Below the pieces are notes generated by a model that worked only from the letters and a program-made list of their open reading frames with translations, did not search any database and was not told the DNA's origin. This document shows, in pieces, positions 32,659-41,264 of a stretch of 64,000 nucleotides of DNA. The position numbers and the translations under genes were made by a program. Within the stretch, counting starts at the first letter, position 1. Every line of letters starts with the position of its first letter. This DNA comes from Streptomyces sp. NBC_01241 (lineage in GTDB: Bacteria > Actinomycetota > Actinomycetes > Streptomycetales > Streptomycetaceae), in contig NZ_CP108495.1 in the NCBI RefSeq assembly GCF_041435435.1, positions 1-64,000 of the forward strand, given 5' to 3'.

Positions 32659-33360
32659 GTGACCACCACCTACAGCCCCAACTACAAGGGCACGCAGTGG
32701 AAGATCGCGCAGGTCGAGCTGGACCCGGAAACCGGGACTCCCGCGAGGACCGTGCAGGAGCCGAACGAGCTCGCCGGCCCCACCGTCTACTGGCCTGACG
32801 GCACCACGTCCTACGTCCTCCACTTCAAGGGGGGCCACATCAGTTGGACCGTCGCCGACGAGGCCGACACCGCACTGCGGGCCCTTGAGGCCCTGCGCAG
32901 CGGAGAGGAGATCACCCCGGGCGCGCTCCGGGCGTACCTCCGCGACGTGCGGCGGCTGGAGACACGCATGACCGCCTTGAAGGAGGAGCTGCTGCTGTTC
33001 GCCCGCGAGACCGGGCCGACCGGCCGGGCCCGGCTCCCCTTCCGGGACCTCGGCGAGGAGCTGGGACAGCACCACAGCACGGTGGGCGAACGGCACCAGC
33101 GCATCCTCGACGGCGACACCGCCCAGTGGCGCGGCTGGCTGACCCAGCACACGGAGCGCGCGGCCCTGTACGCCAACGGCGGCGAGCTTCCCCGCACGCC
33201 TCAGCCCCAGCGCGAGCACGAGACCGGTGTCTACGACAGCCAGGAGGAGCCGGGGAAGGTGCTGGCCCGCTGCCACTGCGGATGGTCCGGCCCCGCCGGC
33301 TCCAACACCGTGACCGCCTCGCGGCAGGGGAAGGCCCATGAGGACGATCCGAACGCGTGA
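32659..33360 (+). CDS. Putative HTH regulator (233 aa)
   Basis: The GTG at 32659 follows GCGGAGGGTATCT. The N-terminal 90 residues form a strand-rich domain (YKGTQWKIAQVELDPETG, GGHISWTVADEA). Residues about 110-155 hold LPFRDLGEELGQHHSTVGERHQRI, a probable helix-turn-helix. A C-terminal CHCGWSGPAGS patch follows, with only two close cysteines. Its promoter carries two matching operators, so it is likely its own repressor. The family name is not recognised. Confidence 0.6.
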   Translation: MTTTYSPNYKGTQWKIAQVELDPETGTPARTVQEPNELAGPTVYWPDGTTSYVLHFKGGHISWTVADEADTALRALEALRSGEEITPGALRAYLRDVRRLETRMTALKEELLLFARETGPTGRARLPFRDLGEELGQHHSTVGERHQRILDGDTAQWRGWLTQHTERAALYANGGELPRTPQPQREHETGVYDSQEEPGKVLARCHCGWSGPAGSNTVTASRQGKAHEDDPNA

Positions 33361-33442
33361 ACCCCGAGGCTGCCGACTGCTTGGAGGCGTCGCGGCCGCC
33401 CCGGGGGCCCTCAGTCCCGCAACAACGAAACGAGGAACACCC

Positions 33443-34060
33443 ATGATGACCGACCGTCCCGCCCCCGCGCAGGCCCTGGCGTTAACCGGCGCTCTCCTGG
33501 CGACCTGGGACGCACTGCACCCTCTGTTCGACCAGTGGTTCCAGGACAGTAGGGACGCGGCCAATAAGGGCGCCTGCGGGCAGCACCTGGTCTACCGGGA
33601 CGGCACGCCCGTCGGTGAGGAAGCCGAGGGGGACGACCGCGCGGGCCAGCCCACCATGACCGCCACCCGCCTGGGCTGGGTTAGCGCAGCACGGCACGTG
33701 GCCAGCTACTCCGCGGGCCAGCTGACGGGGACGGTCCTCCTCACCCGCGGGCTCGGCTACCGCGTACCCGCCTCGGCGCTGGTCGTCGGTGCGGGGATCA
33801 ACGCTCTCACCCACCTGGTGATCGACAAGCGCCAGCCGCTGCTCTGGCTGGCAGCCAGGGCGGGGAAGGGCGGATACGTCGACCACTGCACCGTCGTGCG
33901 GCGCCTCGATGAGGACGGCGCGGCCCGAGCGGAGGAGTCGGGCCCCGGGACCGCGCTTTTCGAGCTCGATCAGGCTCTCCACCGCGCCATCGGCGCCCTC
34001 GCCGCCGTCACCACGACCTGGCTGACCATCCGCTCGCTGAAGAAGGGACGTACTCGATGA
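33443..34060 (+). CDS. Hypothetical membrane-associated protein (205 aa)
   Basis: The ATG at 33443 follows ACGAGGAACACCC. Moderately hydrophobic helices are visible at about 10-28 (AQALALTGALLATWDAL), 75-110 and a C-terminal one (AIGALAAVTTTWLTIRSL). A conserved-looking ALTHLVIDKRQPLLWLA segment lies in the middle. It resembles Streptomyces plasmid-encoded membrane proteins of unknown role. The end overlaps the next gene by 4 bp. Confidence 0.55.
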   Translation: MMTDRPAPAQALALTGALLATWDALHPLFDQWFQDSRDAANKGACGQHLVYRDGTPVGEEAEGDDRAGQPTMTATRLGWVSAARHVASYSAGQLTGTVLLTRGLGYRVPASALVVGAGINALTHLVIDKRQPLLWLAARAGKGGYVDHCTVVRRLDEDGAARAEESGPGTALFELDQALHRAIGALAAVTTTWLTIRSLKKGRTR

Positions 34061-34410
34061 CCGAGGACCTGTGGAGCCTTCTGCGCTCGACGTGCGAGGT
34101 GCAGCGCATGGGTGACGAACTCCGCGTCAGCGACGCCGCCGGCACCACCACGCCCGAGCAGGAACGGGAGTACCGGCTGTGCCGCGCCGCGCTCGCCCAG
34201 CGCCACCTCGCGGCCGCCGGCACCACCGGCAGCGACCTCCAGGAGGCGCGCGAGGATGCCGAGTTGACCGCGAGCCTGCTGTGGAAGCACGACGCTCTGC
34301 ATGGCAGTCACCGCGGCCCGCTCCCGGCGACGCATCCGGGCTGGAAGGCGTCCAACCTCGGCGACTACGTCGGCCAGGAGGCCGACGCGGCGGGCCTGAA
34401 TCCCTGCTGA
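34057..34410 (+). CDS. Hypothetical protein (117 aa)
   Basis: The ATG overlaps the upstream stop (ATGA), so translation is probably coupled. The protein is soluble and mostly helical (TPEQEREYRLCRAALAQRHLAAAG, DLQEAREDAELTASLLWKHDAL) and ends in LGDYVGQEADAAGLNPC. No family is recognised. It is the last gene of the three-gene unit that begins with the regulator at 32659. Confidence 0.55.
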   Translation: MTEDLWSLLRSTCEVQRMGDELRVSDAAGTTTPEQEREYRLCRAALAQRHLAAAGTTGSDLQEAREDAELTASLLWKHDALHGSHRGPLPATHPGWKASNLGDYVGQEADAAGLNPC

Positions 34411-34426
34411 CCGGCTTCCCGTACGC

Positions 34427-34458
34427 AGAACGCCCCCGCCGGTCGGCGGGGGCGTTCT
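34427..34458. terminator. Bidirectional terminator
   Basis: A 14-bp perfect stem with loop GGTC lies between convergent genes ending at 34410 and 34470. Confidence 0.85.
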
Positions 34459-34469
34459 CGTTGTGCTGA

Positions 34470-34889
34470 CTACGCCTGGGGGGACACCAGTCCCCGGGCC
34501 GGATAGGGGTCATGGACCTCGTGGAGCGGCCGCACATTTCCGGTGGGGGTTATCGGGATGCTCGCCCCGTGCATCCACCGGTAGAGCTCCTCCCCGCGGT
34601 GCAGCCCGTAGACGTACCGGACCTTGCTGCCGTCCGGGAGCGGGCTGTTCAACAGGCTCAACAGGTAGGTGATGAGTTCTCCCCCGCGTTCGGCGTTGAC
34701 CGTGGCGGCCTCGTGCCACGGCTCCTCGTCGCCGTCGATCTGGAGCATGATCCGCGCAGGCTCGCCGTGCTCGACATCGGTCCGCTTCTCGCCGTTCGGT
34801 GGTCCCCACAGGTCGACCGCAACGATGCGATCCGCTCGTACAAGGCGATCCGTGGACGTGCGGACCCAGGTGTTCACCATTGCCGACAT
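34470..34889 (-). CDS. Hypothetical protein (139 aa)
   Basis: The ATG at 34889 follows a GGGGAGTGAGGCAGC stretch. The product looks like one alpha/beta domain: ADRIVAVDLWGPPNGEKRTDV, ARIMLQIDGDEEPWHEAATVNA and GGELITYLLSLLNS. A bacterial PH-like or small immunity-like fold is possible, but no family is recognised. A 192-bp region without genes lies between its start and the hairpin at 35081. Confidence 0.5.
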   Translation of the reverse strand: MSAMVNTWVRTSTDRLVRADRIVAVDLWGPPNGEKRTDVEHGEPARIMLQIDGDEEPWHEAATVNAERGGELITYLLSLLNSPLPDGSKVRYVYGLHRGEELYRWMHGASIPITPTGNVRPLHEVHDPYPARGLVSPQA

Positions 34890-35080
34890 GCTGCCTCACT
34901 CCCCGCGTGCACCGAACAACCGGGCAATCGCACCCACTTGGGAACGACAGCCCAGAGTGGCGCGATCTATCCCACACCACTGTCTGTTTTCTATCACTGG
35001 GTAAAGACACCGGTCCTGCGGGTTTCTTCCTGGGATGGCTTACTGACCTCGTCCATCGCGGGGGAGACGCGTGGAAACGG

Positions 35081-35117
35081 CGGCGGCCCGGCAGGAGGAT
35101 CTCCTGCCGGGCCGCCG
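35081..35117 (-). terminator. Terminator of the XRE/DUF397 pair
   Basis: A 17-bp perfect stem (35081-35097 with 35101-35117) has loop GAT, 14 bp beyond the stop of the DUF397 gene. Confidence 0.85.
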
Positions 35118-35131
35118 CGAGCGGATGGTGC

Positions 35132-35359
35132 TCAGGGGGACGGCTCGTCCAGCTCTGTCGCGAAGGCGACGAAGTTCGTCCAGGCGGCACGGTCGAACTC
35201 GAAGGTGCCACCGTCGGGGTTCTTGGAATCCCGTACCGCCATCTTGCCGGCGGGGCCGGTGGCCAGGCGTCGGGCCTGGACGCACTGGCCACCCTGGTTG
35301 TCGCTGTAGCTGGAGGTGAACCAGTCTCCGGTCTGCGGGCCGTCGTCCCGGTGGGCCAT
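35132..35359 (-). CDS. DUF397 domain-containing protein (75 aa)
   Basis: The whole protein is the DUF397 domain: WFTSSYSDNQGGQCVQARRL, VAVRDSKNPD-like MAVRDSKNPDGG and FEFDRAAWTNFVAFA. These small actinomycete proteins are encoded next to XRE/DUF5753 regulators (WhiJ/BldB-type systems) and are thought to act with them. The ATG is one base past the upstream stop region and follows AAGGAG. The pair forms a two-gene operon. Confidence 0.92.
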   Translation of the reverse strand: MAHRDDGPQTGDWFTSSYSDNQGGQCVQARRLATGPAGKMAVRDSKNPDGGTFEFDRAAWTNFVAFATELDEPSP

Positions 35360-35360
35360 G

Positions 35361-36242
35361 TCAGAACTCCTTGATTGCCTTGTGGATCATGCTCACGGAC
35401 TCCGTGTGTCCTGGAGCGGCCGCTTGCAGGTCGGTGAAACTCTCGTCGTATCGGTCGGTGTCGGCGGGCCTGCGCAGAACCCAGGCGTCGGCGCGGTTCT
35501 CCAGGTAGACGATCGGCGGGAACGGGGAGCGGTCACCGAAGCGCAGGATGGTGAAGGCCCCGTTCATGCCGGGGTGCGCGCCGAGGTCGAAGGGGACGAC
35601 CTGGATGCGGACGTTGGGCAGGGAGGTCGCGAGTTCGGCGATGTGGCCCAGCTGCTCGCGCATCACCTCGGCGTTGCCGACGCGTCGCTTCAGCACGGAC
35701 TCGTTGATGATCGCGGTGAGCCTGAGTGGGGAGTCGTCGCGGTGCAGGGCTTCCTGACGCGTCATCCGTACGGCTACGAGCTTGTCGATCTCGGCAGGGC
35801 TGAGCTCCTGTGTCGGGAGCGGCAGGGCCCTTACGTACGCCTCAGTCTGGAGCAGGCCCGGGATGAACTCGTTCTCGTAGTTGTGCACCGCGGCGGCAAC
35901 GGCCTCCTGGCCCAGGTACGCCTTGAAGCCGGGGCTGATGACCGGGGCCAGCTCGCGCTTCTGCCACCAGTCCTTTTTCGTCTTGGTGACGGTGGCGTAG
36001 CCGACCAGGGTGTCGCGGTGCTCGGTGTCCGCCCCGTAGATGTCGCACAGCGCCATGACGTCCGCCGGCTCCACGATGCCGTTCTCGGCAGCTTCGAGCC
36101 GGTTGATCTTCGACGGGCTGACCACCAGGCGCTTTGCCACCGCCGCCGCGGTCAGTCCCGCCGCCTCCCGCAGGCCCCGCAGCTCGATCGCCAGCTGGAG
36201 ACGGCACAACGCAGGTGCTGCCGACCCTGCTTCTTCACTCAT
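35361..36242 (-). CDS. XRE-family regulator with DUF5753 domain (293 aa)
   Basis: The HTH lies at about residues 18-70 (LRGLREAAGLTAAAVAKRLVVSPSKINRLE). The C-terminal DUF5753/Scr1-type domain includes VHNYENEFIPGLLQTEAYVRALP, VAVRMTRQEAL and LPNVRIQVVPFDLGAHPGM. The ATG at 36242 follows GAAGGGACGCGAG. With the downstream DUF397 gene it forms the common Streptomyces regulator pair that controls development and secondary metabolism. Palindromic sites lie in its upstream region. Confidence 0.92.
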   Translation of the reverse strand: MSEEAGSAAPALCRLQLAIELRGLREAAGLTAAAVAKRLVVSPSKINRLEAAENGIVEPADVMALCDIYGADTEHRDTLVGYATVTKTKKDWWQKRELAPVISPGFKAYLGQEAVAAAVHNYENEFIPGLLQTEAYVRALPLPTQELSPAEIDKLVAVRMTRQEALHRDDSPLRLTAIINESVLKRRVGNAEVMREQLGHIAELATSLPNVRIQVVPFDLGAHPGMNGAFTILRFGDRSPFPPIVYLENRADAWVLRRPADTDRYDESFTDLQAAAPGHTESVSMIHKAIKEF

Positions 36243-36322
36243 CTCGCGTCCCTTCGTCGAGCAAGGGCCAGTGTGTCGGTCGCCCTTCTGCCACGGCAAG
36301 AAATCTTCTGCACCGGCGCGAT

Positions 36323-36406
36323 GAATTCTGCCAGTCCGTGAACATCTGTCAGGACCGCCTCCATGTACGGGTGTTCGAGCGTCAATGCTCCGCGCAGAAT
36401 TCTGCG
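36323..36406. promoter_or_regulatory. Candidate operator sites upstream of the XRE gene
   Basis: A perfect 14-bp palindrome, CGCAGAATTCTGCG, lies at 36393-36406. Its half, GAATTCTGC, recurs at 36323-36331. The sites are 75 bp apart in the divergent region between 36242 and 36537. Binding by the XRE protein is inferred. Confidence 0.45.
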
Positions 36407-36536
36407 GGAAGGGTATTCACGGTATCGAATCTGGTGGCATCCTGGGTCGGGTCACCACAGAACGCGCTCGCCCCGCGACTCCAAGTGATCTTGACCCCGG
36501 GGCTGCCGCGTACGTACCGACCGGGAGGGAACCCGG

Positions 36537-36755
36537 ATGTCGAAGCCCAGCCAGGTCGCCGAGGGGCGACGGTTCGAGATTCCCGTCAGCCACGAGCTCT
36601 TACGCCAGCTCCAAGGCGCGCTGTGCATCAGGTGCGGAATCCAGGGCGGTCAACTCTTCCCTGACGGACGTGCGTTCACCGTCTCCCCGGGCGACCGCGA
36701 CCCCATCGCGTGGGACGTGCGTGCGCACGCGAAGTGCGTCGGGGCTACCCGGTGA
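36537..36755 (+). CDS. Small hypothetical protein (72 aa)
   Basis: The ATG follows GGGAGGGAACCCGG. The product contains CIRCGIQGGQLFPDGRAFTV and a C-terminal HAKCVG, so three cysteines could form a partial metal site. It is the first gene of an overlapping run that leads to the anti-sigma-like ATPase. No family is recognised. Confidence 0.55.
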   Translation: MSKPSQVAEGRRFEIPVSHELLRQLQGALCIRCGIQGGQLFPDGRAFTVSPGDRDPIAWDVRAHAKCVGATR

Positions 36756-37198
36756 CCGCCTCGGACATCGGCCGGGCGTGCTGCCTCGGCGCCCTCAGCG
36801 CGCGACTCCCCGCCGGCCTGCTGGGCGACGCCGTGGCCATACCGGCCTCTCTCGGCGACAGCGTGCTCCACACGCTCGATGCCCTCTACCCCCAGCTGCG
36901 GCCCGCCGTCCTGCATGAGCTGCCCCGGGCGCGTACCTACCTCTTCACCGAGCCCGGACAGGGGGGTGTCTGGGGTGAGGACGTCTGGACGCTCGACGCC
37001 GGAACCTGGCTCGCCACCCCCCACCAGCTGAACGGCTCCTGCGGAGACCTGAAGGTCTGGCGCCACCGGCCGGAGTCCGGGGGCCGCGTGCTCCCCGTCA
37101 CCGACCTGCGCCGAGCGATGCGCCTGGCCGCCCCCGCCCTTCGGTGGCGCGCTACCGGGACGCCCGTCCAGCACAGCAATCCCGGAGGCACCCCGTGA
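36752..37198 (+). CDS. Hypothetical protein (148 aa)
   Basis: The GTG at 36752 overlaps the upstream TGA by 4 bp. An earlier in-frame start would lie within the preceding gene. The product has SVLHTLDALYPQLRPAVLHELPRARTYLFTEPG, then WTLDAGTWLATPHQLNGSCG and KVWRHRPESGG. It looks like a soluble alpha/beta protein of unknown family that often precedes ATP-binding proteins in Streptomyces. The end overlaps the ATPase start by 4 bp. Confidence 0.55.
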   Translation: MTASDIGRACCLGALSARLPAGLLGDAVAIPASLGDSVLHTLDALYPQLRPAVLHELPRARTYLFTEPGQGGVWGEDVWTLDAGTWLATPHQLNGSCGDLKVWRHRPESGGRVLPVTDLRRAMRLAAPALRWRATGTPVQHSNPGGTP

Positions 37199-37632
37199 CG
37201 CCAGTATCTGCATCCGCCGCGAACGGCCCCGACAGCAGGGTGTACGTGTTCGACCGCGCCCCCACCGTGCCCGCCCTCGCCCGGCGTCGGGTCCGCGCCG
37301 CCCTCACCGATTGGCAGGTCTCCCCGGAGGACATCGACACGGCGGAACAGGTGATTGCCGAGATCGCTACGAACGCGATCGAGCACACCGAGTCCCGCCG
37401 TATCCGTCTGGAGGTCGAGCGTCACCCCGACGAGATCCAGGTCGCCGTACGCGACAGCGGCCCCCGGCCGCAGACCTCCCTCGCCGCGCGGACCAACGCC
37501 AACGCCGCCCTCGAAGAGGGCGGCCGCGGCTTGCTCCTGGTCCACGCGCTCGCGGCGCGGTGGGGCGCTGACCCCACTCCGGGAAACGGGCTGCGGGTCT
37601 GGGCCGCCATCCGGCCGGGAGCCCCGGAGTGA
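37195..37632 (+). CDS. Anti-sigma-factor-like ATP-binding protein, HATPase_c_2 (145 aa)
   Basis: The RsbW-like GHKL fold is visible: the N-box helix AEQVIAEIATNAIEHTES, G1 box VAVRDSGPRP and G2-like EEGGRGLLLVHALAARWG. Such small histidine-kinase-like proteins in Streptomyces bind ATP and may regulate sigma or anti-sigma partners. None is encoded next to it. The GTG start overlaps the preceding stop and follows CCGGAGGCACCCC. Confidence 0.85.
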   Translation: MTPVSASAANGPDSRVYVFDRAPTVPALARRRVRAALTDWQVSPEDIDTAEQVIAEIATNAIEHTESRRIRLEVERHPDEIQVAVRDSGPRPQTSLAARTNANAALEEGGRGLLLVHALAARWGADPTPGNGLRVWAAIRPGAPE

Positions 37633-37700
37633 CCACCCCGCTCGCCGCCGGTGGCGGACGCCGCCGCCCCCTTCACCTCCTCCACTCACGGGAGTTGTTA

Positions 37701-38111
37701 ATGTCCCGCCCGCTCATGCCCGCGCCCCCCACCCACGTTCGGCGGACGCCGGGCCCGCCGGTCGACCTGCTCGCCCGCGTGGCCCAGCGCCTCCGGGAGG
37801 TGAAGCCGCTGGACGAGATCCTGGACGACATCGGCGACGTGCTCGGGAACCAGGCGCCACCGGCCGCCGAATGCGAGGACCTCGACCAGCGGCTGCGAGC
37901 CGACCTCATCAGGCTCACCCGGATCGCCCTGGCCGCGAGGGACGAGGACCCCGAGGTGTCCGCCCTGCTCCAGCGCACTGACCGGCTGCTGGCCGAGGAC
38001 GTGCCAGCCGACTACCAGCTGACGCTCGGGTCTCTGCGCCGGATGGCCAGCACGGCCAACGACCTCCTGGAGCGGCTCACGGAGACCGGCAGCATAAAGG
38101 AGGTCGCGTGA
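37701..38111 (+). CDS. DUF6415-like protein (136 aa)
   Basis: The ATG at 37701 follows ACGGGAGTTGTTA. A GTG at 37629 overlapping the upstream stop is an alternative. The helical core LDEILDDIGDVLGNQAPPAAECEDLDQRLRADLIRLTRIALAA resembles the DUF6415 group often found near Streptomyces natural-product or regulatory genes, judged by pattern only. Its role is unknown. The stop overlaps the next GTG. Confidence 0.6.
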   Translation: MSRPLMPAPPTHVRRTPGPPVDLLARVAQRLREVKPLDEILDDIGDVLGNQAPPAAECEDLDQRLRADLIRLTRIALAARDEDPEVSALLQRTDRLLAEDVPADYQLTLGSLRRMASTANDLLERLTETGSIKEVA

Positions 38112-38779
38112 ACACCCCGCGCCAACTCACCTGGAACGGATGGCACGTCCCCTTCATCGCCCCCTGGAGCCGCGAGACCCCCCGGGCCGGCACAATCGTC
38201 CGGGCCCCCCAGGGGACCGGGATTGCCTACGCCGACGAACTCGCTGCCGCCGACCGCAGGAACGGCACCCTGTGGGTCCGCTTCCCGGCTCTTCGCGGAG
38301 CCGGGAAACCCAACCTGGCCGGGGTCCACCCGCTGCGCCAACGGCAGGCGATGAGTCACCTGCTGTGCCAGGTCTGCGCGAAGTCGACGTACGACGACGC
38401 GTTCAGCCGCCGGGGCGGTCGGCACCTCTTCCTCGTGCGAGCCGATAAGGGGCAAGCGATCCGCGAGGGCGAGACAACCGCGACACCGCCCATCTGCGAC
38501 CCCTGCGCCACCGAGTCCGTCCGCGCCTGCCCCGAACTGCGCAAGGGGTATACGGCCGCCCTCGTCGAGCGCCCCCAGCCCTGGGGCGTGGCCGGCACCC
38601 TCTACGACCCGCGCACGCTCAGGCCGATGCCCGCGCCGAACACCCGCGACGGCCTCACCTTCGTGAGCTACGAAGACCCCCAACTCCCCTGGACCCTCGC
38701 GGCCCGCGACGTCGTGACGCTCCTCGGCTGCACCACCGTCGACCTCGACCGCCTGCTGGCCCACGGCGCCACCGCCTAG
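38108..38779 (+). CDS. Hypothetical protein with two CxxC pairs (223 aa)
   Basis: The GTG at 38108 overlaps the preceding TGA. The pairs CQVC and CDPC are separated by a loop with RRGGRHLFLVRADKG, suggesting a zinc-stabilised domain. The N-terminus has WHVPFIAPWSRETPRAGTIV and the C-terminus a TLLGCTTVDLDRLL helix. Homologues commonly follow DUF6415-like genes, but no function is known. Confidence 0.55.
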   Translation: MNTPRQLTWNGWHVPFIAPWSRETPRAGTIVRAPQGTGIAYADELAAADRRNGTLWVRFPALRGAGKPNLAGVHPLRQRQAMSHLLCQVCAKSTYDDAFSRRGGRHLFLVRADKGQAIREGETTATPPICDPCATESVRACPELRKGYTAALVERPQPWGVAGTLYDPRTLRPMPAPNTRDGLTFVSYEDPQLPWTLAARDVVTLLGCTTVDLDRLLAHGATA

Positions 38780-38818
38780 GACTTCCCGCACCCGAACCCC
38801 TCAAGGAGAGGCACCCTC

Positions 38819-39730
38819 ATGTCGGAGACCACCGCGCATCCCGCTGTTGCTCAGTTCGGCATCCCGCGCCAGTCGACCGCGCCGGTCGAAGGCCGAGCCG
38901 AGGCCGAGCAGGTCGCGGGTACCCCCGCCAGGTGGGAACTGAAGAAGGACCGCGGCAGCACGACCGTGTGGAAGGTGACCGGCCCGACGGGGCAGTGGGC
39001 CCTGAAGATCGGCCGCAGCGAGGACGCGGCCGTCGTCGCCCGGGAAGCCGAGGTTCTCCGGCACATCGCCACCGTGCCCACGACGTCGTACGGTGCGCGT
39101 TCCAAGAGCGGCAGGACCTCCGACAGTGCATGGCAGCTCACGCCCTGGCTGGCCGGTCCGTCGACCTGGGATGCCTTCCGTACGGTCCGGGACGGCAGCG
39201 TGGACCGGTCGCAGGCCCTCGCGGCCGCCGTGGACCTGGCGGCCGCGGTCAGTGCACTGCACCAGAGCGGATGGGTGCACGGTGACGTCCAGCCCCACCA
39301 CGCCATCCACGCCCAGGGCGGCGTGCGGCTGATCGGCTGCTCCTGGGCCTGGCACCTGAAGCTCCCGCCCTCCTACGCCTCCCACAGTGGGCTGCTGCAC
39401 CTCATGTCCCCCGAGCTGATCCGCCGCGTGGAATCCGAGCAGAGGCCGATCGCCCCCAGCCAGCCGGACGAGACCTATGCCTTGGCCGCCGGCCTGTGGT
39501 GGGCGGCCACCAACTCGTGGCCGCTGGACTACACCCATCTGGGGATCGACCCGGCGACGTTCACGGCGAAGGGGCTTCGTGAGGTCCTCGTACGCCGGTG
39601 GCCTCCGCTCGGACGGATCTCCGCGTGGCCGCAGCTGGAGGAAGTCCTGCGGTCCGTGCTCACTGCGCGGCCGAGTGAGCGGCCCTCGGCGCTGCACCTG
39701 GCTCAGTGGCTTCGGTCCTTGCCGTCGTAG
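38819..39730 (+). CDS. Protein-kinase-like fold, possibly inactive (303 aa)
   Basis: The ATG follows TCAAGGAGAGGCACCCTC. Kinase landmarks are a glycine-poor loop, then WALKIGRSE with the ATP-binding Lys, AREAEVLRHIA with the partner Glu, and the catalytic loop WVHGDVQPHHAI with Asp. The DFG position reads IGCSWA, so the Mg-binding Asp appears to be lost. ETYALAAGLWWAATNSWPLDY corresponds to the later lobe. It may be a pseudokinase or an atypical phosphotransferase. A hairpin terminator follows. Confidence 0.65.
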   Translation: MSETTAHPAVAQFGIPRQSTAPVEGRAEAEQVAGTPARWELKKDRGSTTVWKVTGPTGQWALKIGRSEDAAVVAREAEVLRHIATVPTTSYGARSKSGRTSDSAWQLTPWLAGPSTWDAFRTVRDGSVDRSQALAAAVDLAAAVSALHQSGWVHGDVQPHHAIHAQGGVRLIGCSWAWHLKLPPSYASHSGLLHLMSPELIRRVESEQRPIAPSQPDETYALAAGLWWAATNSWPLDYTHLGIDPATFTAKGLREVLVRRWPPLGRISAWPQLEEVLRSVLTARPSERPSALHLAQWLRSLPS

Positions 39731-39747
39731 CCGTACACATCACCGCG

Positions 39748-39790
39748 CACGACTGAGGGGCCCGATGATTCGTCGGGCCCCTCAGTCGTG
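39748..39790. terminator. Bidirectional terminator
   Basis: An 18-bp perfect stem (39748-39765 with 39773-39790) has loop TGATTCG, between convergent genes ending at 39730 and 39804. Confidence 0.9.
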
Positions 39791-39803
39791 CCGAACCACA
39801 CCC

Positions 39804-41264
39804 CTACGCCAGCGCGGCCTCCTTCGCCGCCTCGCTCGCGTCAGCCGATCGCTGCTGCCCGATGGTGAGCTCTTCGTCCTCCTGGCGCTCCCGGGGAGCG
39901 TCCGGGTCGAGCGCCTGGGCTTCCGCGGCGTGGTGCTGCGGCGCGGGCTCCGGAGCCGCGGCGGCCGCCGCGCGGCGAGCTCGTTCGGTCTCTGCCTCCG
40001 TCGCCGCACGTCGCAGCTCCGGCAGTAGCTGCTTGACGGCGGTACGCACCGCACCCGCCTTCATGAGGCCCTCCTGCTTTCCGTCGCCGTCGAGACCCAG
40101 CCCCGCGGCCTGGCCCAGCGCCATGTTGGCCCGGTAGGCCGCGCCGTTGGCCACCTGGGCGTTGGTGTCCAGCACTCTCAGGTCACCGGCGTGAATCTGT
40201 GCCACCAGGGCGTCCCGGAGCTGATCCTTCTTCGGCTTGCTGCTGGAAGCACCCAACGGCTGAACCGGCTCTGGCTGGACGGGGGCGGCGGCCGGGGAAG
40301 GCGCGGGTACCGGTGCCGGGGGGCCTATCGGACCGGCAGCTGCCCCGCTCGGTTCCGCTGCGACCGGGGCGGCGGAGGCGATCGGCACATGCCGGGCCGG
40401 AGCGGGACCGGGCTCTCGCGGTGCTTGGGGAGCGGGCACCGGGCGGGGCGTTTCCCTCGGAACAGGCCGGGGCTCTGCTCGCGGCGTTGTCTCCTCCTCG
40501 TCCGGCTCCGCGCCCGATGCTGTGACCGGTGCAGGGAGCGGAGTGCGGGAGCCGGGGGCGCGGACGTACTGCAAGGTGTCGTGCAGGTCCTTGCGCCACT
40601 GCTTCCACATCTCCCGGGGGTAGCCGATGAAGGGCACCCACAGCAGCAGGCTGTAGCCCCGCTCCGCGTTCTTCTTTTTCTTCTTCGGGTACTTCCCCAG
40701 GACCAGCTGCTCGACCTTCTTGAGCAGGGACTCCAGGAAGATGGCGTACACCAGGGGCGGGATGACCGCGACGAGCCGGCCGCCGAGGGTGGGCGACTCC
40801 CCCGGGGCGTGGGGGGTGTGCAGCAGGTTCATCACGGCCGAGGCCACGATGAACCCGACCAGGTAGAAGCGGGTCAGCTGGCTGGACCGGGCGGTCAGCG
40901 CCTCGAACAGCCGCAGCAGCGATAGGCCGAGCGCACCGGCGTCCAGCAGCAGCGCGAAGCCCGTTGCTGCGGTCCACGAGCCTCCATTGCGGTCGAAGGC
41001 GTACGCCTTCTGTGCGCCGAAGGACAGCCAGGCCGCGATGCCCGCGATGCAGAAGATGATGATGAAGGAGACCGAGAGGCTGATGACGGCGAGGCGACGG
41101 CGCCAGGTCTTGCGCCGCTCCTCCGCCAGCTTCTCGCGGTCCTCCGCGGACAGCTTGTCCTGCTCGCGCGTACGGCGGGAGCGGAGTACCAGGGCCACGA
41201 TGCCGAAGACACAGAGCGCCGCGAAGCCGATGCCGGCAGGCAGCAGGAACTTCTCGTCCATCAT
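39804..41264 (-). CDS. SpdB-like membrane protein, DUF2637 type (486 aa)
   Basis: Four to five membrane segments lie in the first 190 residues (LLPAGIGFAALCVFGIVALVL, LSVSFIIIFCIAGIAAWL, FALLLDAGALGLSLLRLF, FYLVGFIVASAVMNLL, VAVIPPLVYAIFL). A basic KYPKKKKKN patch, a long Pro-rich linker and an Ala/Glu-rich C-terminus follow. This matches DUF2637/Spd-type proteins of Streptomyces plasmids, linked to intramycelial spread. The ATG pair at 41264 leaves a short gap to a leaderless divergent parA. Confidence 0.7.
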   Translation of the reverse strand: MMDEKFLLPAGIGFAALCVFGIVALVLRSRRTREQDKLSAEDREKLAEERRKTWRRRLAVISLSVSFIIIFCIAGIAAWLSFGAQKAYAFDRNGGSWTAATGFALLLDAGALGLSLLRLFEALTARSSQLTRFYLVGFIVASAVMNLLHTPHAPGESPTLGGRLVAVIPPLVYAIFLESLLKKVEQLVLGKYPKKKKKNAERGYSLLLWVPFIGYPREMWKQWRKDLHDTLQYVRAPGSRTPLPAPVTASGAEPDEEETTPRAEPRPVPRETPRPVPAPQAPREPGPAPARHVPIASAAPVAAEPSGAAAGPIGPPAPVPAPSPAAAPVQPEPVQPLGASSSKPKKDQLRDALVAQIHAGDLRVLDTNAQVANGAAYRANMALGQAAGLGLDGDGKQEGLMKAGAVRTAVKQLLPELRRAATEAETERARRAAAAAAPEPAPQHHAAEAQALDPDAPRERQEDEELTIGQQRSADASEAAKEAALA

